This document shows positions 25,801 to 40,700 of a stretch of DNA of 64,000 nt, piece after piece. The position numbers were made by a program, and so were the translations under genes. The stretch's first letter is position 1. The number at the start of each line of letters is the position of its first letter. This DNA is from Tomocerus qinae (Eukaryota > Arthropoda > Collembola > Entomobryomorpha > Tomoceridae): contig CM034547.1 in the NCBI GenBank assembly GCA_020055645.1, positions 17,206,513-17,270,512 of the forward strand, written 5' to 3'. The notes under the pieces are model-generated. The model had not been told where the DNA came from, did not search any database, and saw nothing but the letters and a program-made list of their open reading frames with translations.

Positions 25801-28800
25801 CACTGATATCTATGAAATGATCGTCAGAAGATTTTTTTATTTGATAAAAACAAAGTTTCCCATAAACTTGTCCTACATGGTTATGGTAGACCGTCCCTTC
25901 TCTAAATATAAATCAACAAATTGTTTTAGCAGCATGAATGAACGAATGCATTTTCATTTTCATTTGTCTACTTACTATTAGTACCCAGTTTTTTTCCTCT
26001 AAACAAACTCAAGAAAGGTGGGAAAAGTTGACGTCCGTTTTGCATAAACTATCAACCTTGTCAACATTAGTTTTTCTCTCAAATGTACCCAAAGCTTGTT
26101 CGTTTTTATCAGTAGGGAAATGTCATCCATTTAATAAACCAAAATATTGAATTCATTTACAAAGCTTTATGAGCCACTAACATTACTTGGACTTTAGTTA
26201 CGCTTTAACTAACTCAACAGTATAAAAATATTGCCTCATTGAAATTTAAAGCACCTTACAAATAAACTCCCTACTATTACCATTAATTCATTCATCATAA
26301 AAGAACCAACCTCTTTTGTTACAATGAATTCTAATACATACAATTACTTAGAGGAATATGTGGTGGACTCTTCTCCATTTTATTTATTTACTCTTTCACA
26401 ACAGTCAGGTGTATTTAGTAAGCTATGTATTTATTTTCATGTGTCGTGTAATATTAATACCATTTAGCATAGCTGTTGGAGTAATGGAAAGAAGAGATAA
26501 GTATGTAGTAAGGAATTGAGTGCATATAGGCAAAAGTAGGAGAGTGAACTAAAATCTTGATTTTGCAAGAACTTTAATAAAAAATAATTCAAAGTAGTTA
26601 ATTTTATTTATTGCGTCCATATCCGATGGTAAGGCGATGCCCATTTAAAAACGTTAATGACAGCCCCGTTGTATAACTATGAATTAACTGGCTAACTAAT
26701 TGATATCACAGGTTAGCGAAGTAACGGCAACGGGTTTGATAGTTTAAAAAAGAAATGGCTAATTGGATAGGATAGGCATAATATAGTGTTGCAGGCACAG
26801 GTGGTGAGACGTAGGTATTTGCCATGTTTATGTAGAGGTAGGTGTGTGAGGTGGTAGACAATAATGTGTGTGTAAGTGTATAGTGGCAAATAGGAGTAAT
26901 AGATATATAGCACAGCTTTTCGTGCAAATAATAAATTCTAATAGTTCATAAAGTGAATTAAATGTAAAGGACGGAATTATATAATTGGAGGTAATTAAAG
27001 ACTCCTAGATAATTAAGATCTTCTGACAAGATGAGAGCGGAAAAGAAAGAAATTGCTTTTCTGTTTGCTGGCCACAACCAACCTACAGCTAAACTGAATG
27101 AAGTCAAGTCAATTCAACTAACTCCGCTTAACAAACACACTATAATAGTAGACTACCTCCTGCATAAACACAATACGATGTATAAAGTCATTTGCAAATT
27201 GAGATGTATCCACAGACAGTTCACTTCAGTTACTTATTTGTTTTCCTTACTCTCCCCATACAAACTTTACTCCTTCCACCACTTTTTGTCTTCCTGGGAG
27301 GAATAAGTATCACTCATAGACCACAATTACAGAAACAGTGTCGGTGGGCTCTTTTGTCCTCACACACATACACACACAACATAAATATCTCCTAGTGCAT
27401 GGTCAACTGATTCTTATCTCCATCAATTATCACATAACTCATAATCCATATTACATAAAATGCGTATGAAATTATGTACTTTCTTAGCATTACATAAAAG
27501 TAGCTCATAGAGAATGGAATGTCAATATTTCAATGATAAATGGTACATTGGTAGTAATAGTATAAAATAAAAACTATGTACATTCTCACAGCATTTCATG
27601 TTATGGATTTACACTGATGGCGTGCAGTATTAATTGGTGAAGGTATTTATTCCGTTACTCAAATAAAAAATATTATACGTATGATTAAAGTTGAATAAAA
27701 GTGTCTAGGTAGTTTATAGATAAGGGTTAACCAATTTATATTGCTTGTGTATGGAATAGTATTGACAATGAAGCTAGGATGACATTAAAGAGGAAAGTAA
27801 ACAATATAGTAGTTATGGGGTATTAAATTGATGTAGCATTGTTCTGTTTGCAGAGCATTGGAATGTGAAATAAAGTAGTGCTAAATAATTTGATTGTGCC
27901 AAAATGGTGTGGAAAGGGACGGTAAAGAGACAAAGGCTAAGTTTGCACTTTGTCGCTGTTCTTTTCAACACGGAGGTGGTAATCGACACCAGGACTAAAT
28001 GATTAGGTTCAGTGTGATCTAATTGTTGAAATTACAGTGTGATGTTTTATATTACAGTATCTACGAGGGGTTATTATTGTTATTAGGAGTCCTGCGATAG
28101 ATATTGAATGAACACAATTGCTACAGAGAACTCTGTACTTAGAGCCCAAAGTAGTAGATTGTGTGCTATAACTGCTAAGTATACATTAATCCATTGTGAT
28201 CATTTTTAGACCACGCCCGCTCCAGCTCCAAATTTCTATTGGATTTGATTTTTCTCTTTATGGAACTAGTAATATTATACGGTGCTTTATATTGTTCCGA
28301 TGTATAATTTATGTATTTCACACAGCCTATTGTAATAGTATTATGCTATTAACCCCTTACGACCTGACCAGAAGGATCCTAGAAGTATAGGACTATTTTT
28401 TTGTATTTTTATTCTTTTTCGTGTAAAATAAATAAAAGTCTGGACAACTGTATTTCTGGAGAACATTTTCACAGCCTGGGATACAATGGAATTCACTACC
28501 AAGAGATGCGAAGAAAGGGAACTAAAGCACACAGTCCTTTCTTCTCTTCTTCGTCTATCCATGAATTTTTTCGTCCTTAATAGAGAGTGTGAATCATTTT
28601 TGATATAATGAATTTTGGTCACGCACACAACCCCATTCGTTCATCTTGATTTGAGACGACGGCATCCACCATGCTGGATAAATCATGGGCGAATGAACAG
28701 ACCGGAACGAATGAACCCAACTCTGTTCTCTACCTATGTATCTTTAATCCAAGTTATTATTATATCACACCAGCTACTATATCTGTACAGATATTCCCAC

Positions 28801-31800
28801 ATCAAATACATACCAATACCTAAATACGTGGGCAACTACTGTCTTATGATGTAATACTAATCCGTAACATACTACTAAGATCACTGCATAACTACATGTG
28901 AGTACCTACATTGATGTTATAATATTCCTTGCTGGAAATACATTATCAGTTCAGTTATTTCCATGCGTGAGTATTTTACAATCAACTTTTTATAAATTGA
29001 TACTCACATCCACAATCTCTGAGCATGTACGCAATGAAATAAACTTTACATACATTTACATAGCTATAAAAGGCTATCTTTGTTACTTCATTTGAATTTC
29101 TTCCCCAATATTCAATATTGAACTTTTAAGGACTCAGAGAAACTTAACACAAATTCTGAAGGACATTCTCAATAGTTAGAAACTATCGTATTTTTGAAAA
29201 ATCTTGGCATTATGTATAAATCTTAGAGTAAATATATCTTAAGTGAACTATGGATCCTAAAATATACCTATACATAATAGTAGTACATTAAAATAGATTG
29301 GACACTAAAAATGATTCCCGAAACGCTCAGATGAAAAAAATCCAAAGATGTAATTATGAATACTAACAAGAATAAGAGCTGGAACCTCTTATTAATAATT
29401 TATGTTTACAAAATACATCTTAAGTTTGTAATACATTAGTCGTTTGTAGTCCTTTAGTTACACTTTTGGGTTGTGAGTTCTCATTGGCTTATAATTGTTT
29501 AATTGGTAGAGTGTTAGGCAAGTAGTACTAGTGATATTGCCTATGAGTTTAGTTTCTTTAGTGGATTGTGTAAAGTGGAGGAAGGAATGCGAAGTAATAA
29601 GTAATTATTCTTAATGTTATTATAATAAATGATAAAATCGTGCATAGACGATCATATATTATAGTCTGAGGCTATTTAGCGTTTAAAAACAGATGATGAA
29701 TGTAGCTAGTGGAGGATTAACATGAGATGAGAGCTTAGTGACTGCGTGCTAAGCGTACAAGTGTAAAGTGAGCAAATGAAAACCAAGTTCTGCAGGCTCA
29801 TAAGTTATGGACGCGGAACAGTTATGGAAATGGATAGATGTTTTTCTCCAAGTTGACAAAACAAATGTGTCTGCGTCTTGAAAAACCCGTAAAACCTGAC
29901 CATTTGAGAAAAGATGCTGAAGACTCATTTGAGATTCAAGTGGGTGGTTCTCCAAGATAGAGTAGAGCGGAGGAGAAGTGCACAGAGAGTAACCAGATAG
30001 CCTTAGCAGGACATTATTCATCTCCTTACTCAATCCAATGCTCTGACAATAAGAATAAAGGTGGTTATCTGTGTGCTGGTGTTCTCGCACTAGAAGAACA
30101 GACACTCAGACACCAGAGCACAAGACAAGAAGAGATAAAACACCAAAACCAGCCAAGAGTCAAATACATCACACACCACATGCAGATTACTTTTGAATAC
30201 CTACTTGAAACTAACTAAGTGATGTAGAAGTAACAATAAATGTACATAGGGAGAATGGGTCCAAGTCCAGGTCGTAATCAGTCCACTCTCTACTATCTAT
30301 GATATCCTGGTATGAGCATTCGTCCAAAAGTAGGTACAAGACTCAGACAGAGCCTTCGTTTAAGGATGTGATGCAAGGTGTGTAGGGAGTAGAATGCACA
30401 GAGTAGTATCATAGTCTTATTATTTAAATTCAGTCCAACCAAACGAAACGTAACCTATAATTATAAGTTTGTAAATCAAAAAAATTATATTTCTCCAAAC
30501 CCGCCCCCATATAGTGCGGCAACTTTACCAACACAAAACAAAAGTTTCTCTCTTCGGACTCTCTGGCCCTCTCCATCGTTTACACATCAATATTTTACCC
30601 TCATCTTGATGAGATGCACTACGCAGTACTAATACACAGTCTAGTCCCTTCCTCTATTCAAAAAAGGGATTTTCTCAGAATATTCTCTTGGATGCTGATG
30701 AGAACTTTAAGGATCAACAAAGGGATAACAAACATACTCAAGTGTCTACGTAATCTTTTGTTTCAAGTGGAAATTTTATAAAACTTCATATTCTATGCAA
30801 ATCTACTTTTCCTTAGGTACCCCATAAATTCTCATCTAAGGCTCTTTACTCTAAATCAACTCATTTGGGCATTCTTGCCTTATTCGAAGAAATTCATATT
30901 TACTCACCATTGCTGTCCTTATCCTTAAGTAAACCGAATATTTTTGTCAGTTGAAAATCTCCTTCAGGTACATCTCCAAGACTGACTCACTTATCATATC
31001 ACGATCCTTAGGGATGTGTATGAGGTACTATTTTTGTTTTTGTTCTTCCCGTCTACAAATAGTCTGTTGGTAATAAGTAGAATAAAAAACACCTAAAATC
31101 GAGTATCTGTGTGTGAGCCATAGAAGAATAAGTGGAACCCGCCTCACTGATGAGGTTAAGTCTCTAATGAACTGTAATATTCCAAATAAGATCATCATTC
31201 CTGATTACCTTCTACTCATTATTCATCCTTTCACATCTTTTATCTTTATCATTCCTCCGCTTCTAAATCAGGAAACTTGTTTAGTGCATGTGGGTTGTTC
31301 TATTTTCGGGTAAAAAAAATACTAAATTCTATTTTTGCTGACAAGTATTACTCAAACCTAGGAAATATGGTAAACCTGTCTCTAAATAAAAATTCTTCTT
31401 ATTATCACAAATGTCTTTAGTCCACTCCCTTTCTACATACTCTGTAACAATTAAAACAAATTGCCATTTCAATAATTAAGAACACCACGCAATACCAATA
31501 CTACTATAGTAGCCCCTTTTACAACAGGTATTGGGGCGTCTCAGGTTTCGTAATATTAATATTATGGACAAAGATTGTTATATAACTCCATATAGTACGA
31601 TATAACTTTATTGTTTAACTACACACAAAAAGGATACGCAATATCATAACAGCCTTTTAAATGCAAAAGGTATATCACGGTACTAGTTATAGAGATCAAA
31701 GAATTTAACTTTACACAAAGTTGTTTTTCAGTTGGAAGTGATTTGGTTGATCGTGTGTGCCTAATGGAACTCCGCCTGAAAGTCACCTCCCGCTGAGAGG

Positions 31801-34800
31801 TCGCGCTCACTATCAGTGAAAAACAATCAAAACGTCAATTTCCATTATGCACCTTTCATCCTGATATTTTCATGAAGGCTCTTTATTTGTCTTGCGAACC
31901 ATGAAATTCTCATATAGCTGCTAGCCCTGGCTCTTTACAGCTTTGTACCTAGTGTACCTCGTCAGTTTTATTGTCTTCAAACAAATGTAAAAGTAATTTT
32001 GCATACGCAAACATCACTGATAACAAAAGCACGTTATAAAACTACGAGGTCTTCAAGTGGCATTCAACAAGCTGCTCTATAAAAGTATAAGAAACTACAC
32101 CAACTAGTAATTATATATTTGATAACCATAAAGCATTAACATGGTATACTCCACATTCACAAAAATTCCTTACCTAAGCAATTTTACTACAAAATGTGTC
32201 TATTTTCAATAATAAGATATGAATAATTCAGTTGGGACAAAAGTGCAATACTTGAAAATGATGCAGTAGCATTATTGCATTTTAACTGCAATAATTTGTG
32301 AAATAATTAGCCAAGTCACACGAGAAGTCGAGGTAGGCACTTAGCCTGACCGTGTCATGTTCTGGTTGTCTGTTTCATTATCAGCTGAGCTGTTAAGTCA
32401 ATTAGCATCTTAGCGTTTTACTGAAATGCAAATAGGTGTATCCGTTGTGTTGTGTATAATATAATTTAGGGATGTAATATACTGGAGTGCATGTGGTTAT
32501 TGCATCTAAATGGGGTTGTTAGCTACTAGGATAAAACAATACACGAAAGAAAGGATAATTGCATTTAAAAATTTAACAATGAAGTGCACGCATAATGTCA
32601 GATATGTCAGAGCGAAAGGTAACCCAGTAGAAAACGACTAACGACCTATGCAATATGCAGCTGCCTTCCTTTTCTTTCCTTATACACTCCATTAAGGCAT
32701 AGTTCTAATGTAAATTGTTTCAGGTAGTCAGCGACTGATGTTGGCGAGAGCAATCAGTAGTGTACTTAGCACATATGTATAAGTATAGCTACCAATAAGC
32801 AAAGCTATAAAGGACACCATCAGTAGAAAACCAAAAGGAGTTCCCCTAATAACTTGTAAGCAGATTACAGAGGTGTGACCTGTCTAATCAAATTACCTGT
32901 CTGCCTATTCTTTGCTATGCACACCGACTTACTTATGATTTGCAGTGTATACACTACTTACCTTTTACAAATAGCTAGCAATTAGATTTTTTAGCTACCT
33001 TATCTGATGGAAATGCGAAACAATTGGATTTTGGCAATTCCACACCTTTTCTTTCACTAAACGCTTAACAGCCATTTCACACGTTCTCAAAGAAAGTGCA
33101 TGGCAATCATTTTAACTTACGAACAATCCCTTTGCAAGCATTACTTTTATTTCTTGATCCTAAGATAATTTGCATGGGATCATTGAAATTCAAAATGTAT
33201 CTGTAAACACTACATTGCTGGTAATAGTACAATATTGAGAATTTTAACGTACATAGTACATTGCTGCATACGATTTCTTGAGCTCCTCCGCCATTAGTAT
33301 ACGAACTTAATACTGCTAAACATATGTCTAATGTATTATGACTTGAGCAATAATAATAATATTAATATCTCAGTCTAAATATCAGTAATATTGAAATTTT
33401 GGCTTTCTATTTCTTGAAACGTTGGTACAAAACATGGGCAATCAAAAGTTATCGGTGAGAAAAAACTGTCGCATGCTATCTGTACATGTTTCTTGCCTAA
33501 GCAGCTGTGAAAATGGGAGAATTATGGAAAATTCACTGTTGTTGAAGCGAAATAGCTAATATATCACGAGAATGAAACAGCTGGGTCGCATTCTCATTGA
33601 TTTATTCACTTCATTTTTATTTTACAGCTCATCAATTTTTGCACTTTAGGCAAATATTCTATCTGATAGTGTATTTTATACATTTCCACTATATTACAAA
33701 CACCTGTGAAAGTGTGTGAACTGCAAATGTGAAGATGTGTGAGTATAAAATGTACATTCACAATAAATGTCTTAATTGAAAACACAAGTCATAACTTGGG
33801 AAGAGTGGGTGATAATTTCTGAGCCAATGGGAATAGTGTGTGGATTTTTGAAAGTTTTACGAGCTTGACTCAAGTCAAATCAACTTTAAAATCATGTTTG
33901 GTTTGATGATCTATGTAGAACAATAGGTAGAGAGTAAAACAATGAAAGTAGATGGCTACAAAAGTCATATAGGTAATCCTTGCAATATATTTGTGTAGAA
34001 ATGCTCGTATAATATTGTCCTGTAGGCTAAATGTATGGAAAGTGGCTGTGGCATTTCTTAGCAGTGCTAAGACTGTATTTACGAGGACGGATAGTGTAGC
34101 ATGAAGTATGCGAATGATCTTTAGACAAGAGAGAACAAGTGCACAAAGTATTGTAATGTATGCAAATGCACGTCGGATTATAAAAGCAGATATAATTATT
34201 CACAAAGGATTTATTTGCTAACTCGATCAGAAGTTGAGACAGGAACAGAACAACATCATAAATTGAAACTCGTGTCAAATTAGCTTTGACTTTCTGCTAG
34301 TATATACCATAATGGATAGAAGAGCAATGAAGGTAGGTAGGTTTATGATGCAATTGCAAGTCTGAAATGATGTGATAAATAGGCTCACTATTAATGCATT
34401 GCATATAAGAACAAGACGAGCAGACCAACAGAAGGCACATCACATCTCCTACTCACAGCTCTTCTGGCAATAAAATATCTTCTACTATCTGTGTACTCAA
34501 AATGACCATGTGGGCGGCTGCGGCCACACTACAGTCATACCTCTCTTTCTATCCACAATGCTACGCTAGAGAAATAGCCGGCCAATCCAGTTAACACCTT
34601 TGGACAGCAAGACAGCTAACTAATTGCAAAATACACTACTAGCGATTCCATTGTGACTAAAGATTAATTTATCCTTGAAATGGTATAGGTATGCCACTAA
34701 ATATAGTAATTTCCACATCTTATTGTTTTGAATGACTATGGATGGCTTTACCAACATCTACACTAATTATTATAAAAGGAATTATTAATTAGACATTTAT

Positions 34801-37518
34801 TTTTACCATATGGCGCAAAGTAAATTAATGTAAATGATAATCTTAAAGCTGCTGTTTGGTACAAAATTGAAGTGAAACTACTTCAATTTGATCGAACATT
34901 ATCAATCTGTAGTAATAATCCTGCATAGAAAATTGTTGGTACACATTGTTACCAGTTAATATCGTAGGGGTGTGGAATAGCGATTGATTCAGGAACATGG
35001 CTTAAGAAAAATGAAAAGTATAATCATTAATAGGATTATGCATATAAGTAGATATTGCTACATTTATTAAATCCATACGGATCACGGAGGAAATGTTAAT
35101 TCAATGATTTATGGAGTATTGTTTGAGCATAAAGATGATGACTGATATGGAGTTTATCTTGTAACCTGGTTTCTGATTTGAATTGGTGCAATAGAGAGTC
35201 CGTAATAGGAATAAAGAAAATGAGATGCGGGAGCCTAACGAGCAGATGGAATGTGATGTTTTATCGATACGCTTGAATGGGTTGCGGTTAGCTCTTATAG
35301 AGAGAGATGTTTATGGTATTGCTGAGTGTGGCTATAGGAAGATAGATTTATATAGGTTGGTTAATGTGTTGTTTTGTTACGTGCTTTTGTTAAGTACTAC
35401 TTGACTACTTTGCGAAGCATGTCAGTAGTACCTCATAAAAGTAGTATAGTGTTTACGAGAAGATGAAAGGCGGTTCCCCTTTGCCACTTTATATACAACT
35501 CTTATACTATTTCTCTGTAAACATATGACATCCTCAGAAGAGATAGTCGACAGTTTACAATTTTAAATACAATAACATCCAATCTACTTTATTAATACGG
35601 GGCAATATCTATTTCACCGATATTATATGCATTTAGTTGGACATTTAAGAATTGCATAGGGAAATGGTGGATTTATTGTGAACCTACTGGAATTATCGTT
35701 ATCGTTAGTGACTACAATGGAATAATACGGTCTTTAGGAAACGGTTGAATGAGGATGAAGGGGAAATGAATAATGATACATTTTGAGGTTAAGTTAAATG
35801 AGAGAAGTGTAGTATTCTGGTTTGGGCTATTGACTGAGCTGAGAGTGATGTGAAGACAAGCGAGATGCGATGAGATGAGATGTGATGCAAGATAGTTAAT
35901 GTGTCGACTGCCTCTCAATAGGAACTAAATGCTATTCACTAGCCTTGCTGTAATTTTCTTGATCCAATGAATAAACACAAAATGACTAATCAATTAGATG
36001 GCAATTGCCGAGCACAATATCAGCCTAATTTGACTGTTCTGTTGTGTTGAGGGCATGCAACGTGCTCCAGTATATCTCACAGTTGACATCCTATGCAGAA
36101 TAGTTACTTAATCGAGTGTACAAGTCATATACCTACTCACAAATAAATACTATCGTATCAGTAGTCTCAGTCAGTTCCTGGCGTGTGTGGTTATTAGTTA
36201 GACTCTGAATGCATCTGTATGCTATTCTGTTAGCCGCGGTTACATTGAGATTTCCATGTTCTTTACTCTCCCCACGGCACTTTCTGCGATACAATTAACC
36301 CCATGCTGGGAGAGCAGAGAATCCAACGAGCCTCTACTCTCTGTCTATATAATTTCATGCAAATTAGACCTTTACGATGTACATAAATACATAAAATGAC
36401 TAGGCAGAGCTAACCAAAGTTAGTGCTAAGTAACCATATTAATCCATAGAACCTTCACCTAAACCAAACTGTACAAGATTATAAAACAAAAGATCAAATC
36501 CTCAGTATCATACTACGTACACTAACTTTATTTAGCTAAATCTAGTAATTTTGGTTTAAGGAGAGCACGAGGCGAACCCAATAATTGATTTGCATAACAG
36601 TACTGAATAGATATAATTATATCTCTACTAAAGCTGTTAACTATTCCAGGAACGCGTGAAATTGACCTAGACTTTACTTTTTAATACTGCTATTTATACA
36701 AATCTCCTTTCCACACACTCGCATTCATACAATCATTCACCAAGGTTCTCAATTCTTAACCGTATATTTATCTATGCGTAATGCCCACGTAATACCCGTG
36801 CACATCCTTATGACTTTGCCAAAGAGACTCACACATCTATTAGGTATCAAGACCTATTAAAATCTAATGAATGCATATCTGCATGAGTAGAGATCCTAGT
36901 TTATAGCTAGATAATATGTAAATTAACAAAGCTTTCAATAGCCATCATCATCATTAGCATCATGGGAGTCAAAACGAAAACTAATTGAAAAGTACCGGTT
37001 TAGTCGTGCGAAATTGCCTTCTACGTATTCACTTATTTCATATCCTGACCGCTAATTGAAATTCCCTGCCTTTTTCCATTATCTGTCGTGTGGGACATAA
37101 TTGAATTCATTCACTAACCTCTGTGATGCCAAAACCTCAATTATTTACTAACTACGGAATTAAAACATAAACTACCAATCTGGCAATTATATTTTGCTGC
37201 AAAAAAACATTGTAAATCTCTGAGATTCCAATTCCACTACCGAAAATACGATTGGAAATAAATCAAGTCCAGGGAATAATGCTTAGCAAGTAGTTTTAGA
37301 ATGAAATGAGGAAAAGATGTGCGTTCCAATGTTATTAGACAATCGATTCTTATTTAGGAATTGGTGACAAGCAAAAAATTAGCTCTTTTTAATGGAAAAC
37401 ATAAAATGCCACGCTTTATATTACATGTATTTGTTTTGGATAGTCAATAATATTATTATATAGCTTTCTCGTATCACGCATATTTAATATTATATTAATA
37501 AAGTGTTTAGCAAGATGC
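22817..37518. other. AT-rich gene-poor stretch
   Basis: No recognisable gene apart from the weak candidate at 29749-30089. GC-box/CACCC-like motifs sit at 28211-28218 and 30500-30508. The rest appears to be ordinary noncoding DNA. Confidence 0.6.
29749..30089 (-). CDS. Candidate terminal exon of an unrecognised gene
   Basis: A strong acceptor (TGTCTGTTCTTCTAG) is followed in phase 1 by 112 open codons to TAG at 29749, starting REHQHTDNHL and ending LLTLHLYA. The stretch is richer in G and C than its surroundings. No domain or relative was recognised, and open frames of this size are expected a few times by chance in this window. Confidence 0.2.
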
Positions 37519-37728
37519 CTCCATTACAAGGTGAAGACATAGAAGGATATTCCCCGAGTTTGCACCCAATTCGAATTCTACGTACACTGCCACAGAGAAG
37601 TAAACACCCAGGCCGAAAGTAACCATGGTTATTTGGTTTGGGTGCCTACCTCTCTGTGGTAGAAAGTAAATACGGATTGGGTGCAAAATTCCGGGAAACC
37701 CCCTCTATGTCTTCACCTTGTAATGGAG
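37519..37728. repeat. 210-bp imperfect inverted repeat (MITE-like hairpin)
   Basis: The ends CTCCATTACAAGGTGAAGAC and its reverse complement are perfect, and pairing continues, with mismatches (roughly three quarters by eye), to a perfect palindromic centre TAACCATGGTTA, leaving almost no loop. No coding frame is seen. A clear target-site duplication is not visible at the borders, so assignment to a transposon superfamily is not possible. A long hairpin transcript producing small RNAs is an alternative. Confidence 0.8.
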
Positions 37729-40700
37729 TTGATATTAAACAAATGCGTTACTATAGAGTGACAAATTCGAGGCATCTTGGTGTTTAGTATAGTCTGTAGT
37801 TAAATGTTTAGTAAAAATGAAGTAGTAGAACGGTAAAGTGACTGTGTAACTGCAGATGCAGATAGGAGCAAAAAGCAAACATGGAAGAAACTGGAAAGGT
37901 GACGTATAATAGGTAAGTCAAGAAGACAGAGTAGCTCTTATGAATGCAAAGTAGGCGTATTCGATTCGTATTTACATTTTTATCGTTGTAAAGGAAGGCA
38001 ATGACACAATAGAAAGAGCTGAAGTGCAGTGCAGTTGAATGTTTTGTACTGCAGTGAGGAACAATGATCCAAAGTGTCTATTCTTCCTACGGGTATAAAA
38101 ATTGTGCTAATTACGAGTTACTTTACTTATTATCAATAAGGTAATTCAGCAATTCACACAACACATGAGTACAATCGAATAAATATGTCATTGTGTTGTA
38201 GACGGAGAACGTATGGCTTTGGCTTCCACATTTCTATGCACGTATTATCTCTGTGTCTCTAGTAAATAGAAAATAACAATTGCATACCGACAGAATCGCA
38301 TACCGACATCTTCCCTGCTATACAAAAAGGTAATCAGACAACGTACTAACAACAGAAGATAATAAATAAATAGGAAGCATTATTGCATCTTCTTTCCTTA
38401 TTGTCAAGTTTCGTCATAAAGAATTTATTATACAAGAGCTCCTATATCCTTTTTTACTAGCTCCTAAAGGTAAACAGTATACAATGCACTTTGAAGTCAA
38501 TTTGATTGAAATCAAATGTAGCTGAGTAGCTCTTGGTGGACATAAGCTACTGAACCATAAAAAAATAAGACACAAGAATATTGTAGTCAACCAGCGATGC
38601 TACTGGAAGACAACAAGTTCTATGTCTTTACGTATTCCTTTTAGATGTGCGTAGATGCAATGACAAGAGTATTCTGTATAGGATTCATATAGTAGTTGAA
38701 CAGGACATCAAGTAGCCTTCTTCCGAGAGGGAGTAATAATGTAATAAGTATAACAATGTGAAACAAGCCATGCAGTTGCATTTCAGTGCAATTACATATA
38801 CTATGTTCTATATCTAGTGTATGTGCATTGCATTCACATCCACATAAAGAGACAACGAAACAGAAGAACCGTCAGTGTCTGACGGACTCACTAAACCTAG
38901 GAGTCTCCATCATCATCAGTATGTCTGGCTGTGTCTCCATGTAAAAAGTGATGCCTGGGAGGAATAACGAAATATTTTTTGTGCCTTGTGGTTATTAGTC
39001 CTCATTTCTATTGTGGGGAAAAACTCGTGATGGACAATTACCTATTTTGTAAAATGACTTGGAAAATTTTCATTTCACTCCTGGATAGATAGACACAGAG
39101 GAAAGAACACACAGCCCTTCCAACACTGCTCCTATATAGGAGTGTGCATCCCAATGTGACGCTATGGACACGCAAAATACCAATACTATTGTAGAGAGTC
39201 ATAACGTAGAGCCCTCGTAACACAAAACACAACAACAAGAAATAATCTAACAATAAAGTACACGCATGTGAATCTCAAGTACACAAAGTAGCATTACTCT
39301 ACCTCCATTACTTCTCACTTCAATTCAATAATACAATAATAAACACAGTTGAAAGAGTCCCAGCCGAACTTGCAACCAAACCCAACCAATAACTACCTTT
39401 TCCAAACTTAAATACATAATGGAGATTGAATAGAGAAACCTAATTGCTCAAAGATGCTCTATTATGTACAATGCGTATCTAATTTAGATACAAATAATGT
39501 CATCTCGCTCTGCAAACAAATCAGTAAATTGCCTGGTTAATTTTTTTAGTACATGTAATACTACCATAATGTCTTTTTTATGGATTACAGCTACGCTAGA
39601 TTTAATGCATAGCACTCGAACTAAAATATTTCTAATTTAAACAGGTCGGGTCTACAGCATAGTAATATGACATTTTGAACAATCAACGAAAGTTAAAAAC
39701 ATCCAGCAAGTTAGTTTTCTTGTATAAAATGTATGTACATATTTTAATGGTACCAGTTTTTCCTGTAAGAAATTAATTGATTATGGATTAAAATTGTCGC
39801 CCAAATGAATTAATGTAAAAGGAAGAATATGTTCAGGTAACTTTGTTTTCGATGGATTGCAGTTTTAAGTAAACTTGCTGGATTCATTTCACAACATGGC
39901 CAATTAAAATTTGACAAAGTAAATAGATGCATTATTTTGAGAAGGGTTTGCAATTGCAATGAATCATAATGCGTAATATTTAGATGGGTATTATTCCTGA
40001 AATGTATGAAAGCCTATTGGATGTAAAAAGGAGGCATATATATCCCTTTAATGTCCATCAGTGTCAAGTGTTTCCAGACATCTTCATTAGGTCGTCCCAA
40101 ATATAGACATTAACTGGAAAGTGATTTAGTAGATTTTAGCACTTTTACAATGCACTCTGTGTGTACACAGAGCAGATTCATGAATTATTATCAATGTGTG
40201 TGTGTGTCCGTGCATAAAACATAGTTGCAATGTCGCCTTTTAGCACAAGTGTCAATAAGAGGCTCTAAATGTAACTGTGGTAAGTAGGTAGTTATATTTA
40301 AACGGTATGTTTGATTTGCGTGTGTGGATGTCTATCAACTTGCTCGGTACCTACATAGTAACCTAACCTGGAGATAAGTAGAATATTACAGACATTAGGG
40401 AGAGCATTTAACATTTATAGACGCTATTGCTATTTGTCTGTAATACAGACAAACTGGAGTCCCATGTTCTCCCTGCATTACAACATCGTGGAGTGAATTA
40501 TGTGCACATGAAATTAAACACAGTAGCTCATGTCTTAGCTGCTTTCCGCACACAGACAGCCTTTTCTCCTCTCTTGTTGAGTGTCCTACCCGTCTGTCTA
40601 TGTCCTGCTCTTGTCTGCCTGGACTCAAGTCGACTTGACGCTCTCGTCCTGCCTACTTCATCAAAATACATTATTCATCGTGATTCATACAATGTCTTCA

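Noticed and set aside
38870-38890. Small perfect hairpin CCGTCAG-TGT-CTGACGG
   Set aside because: Too short for a microRNA precursor and with no supporting context.
40625-40638. Perfect palindrome TCAAGTCGACTTGA
   Set aside because: Short palindromes like this and those at about 36607 and 48588 occur by chance in a window of this size.
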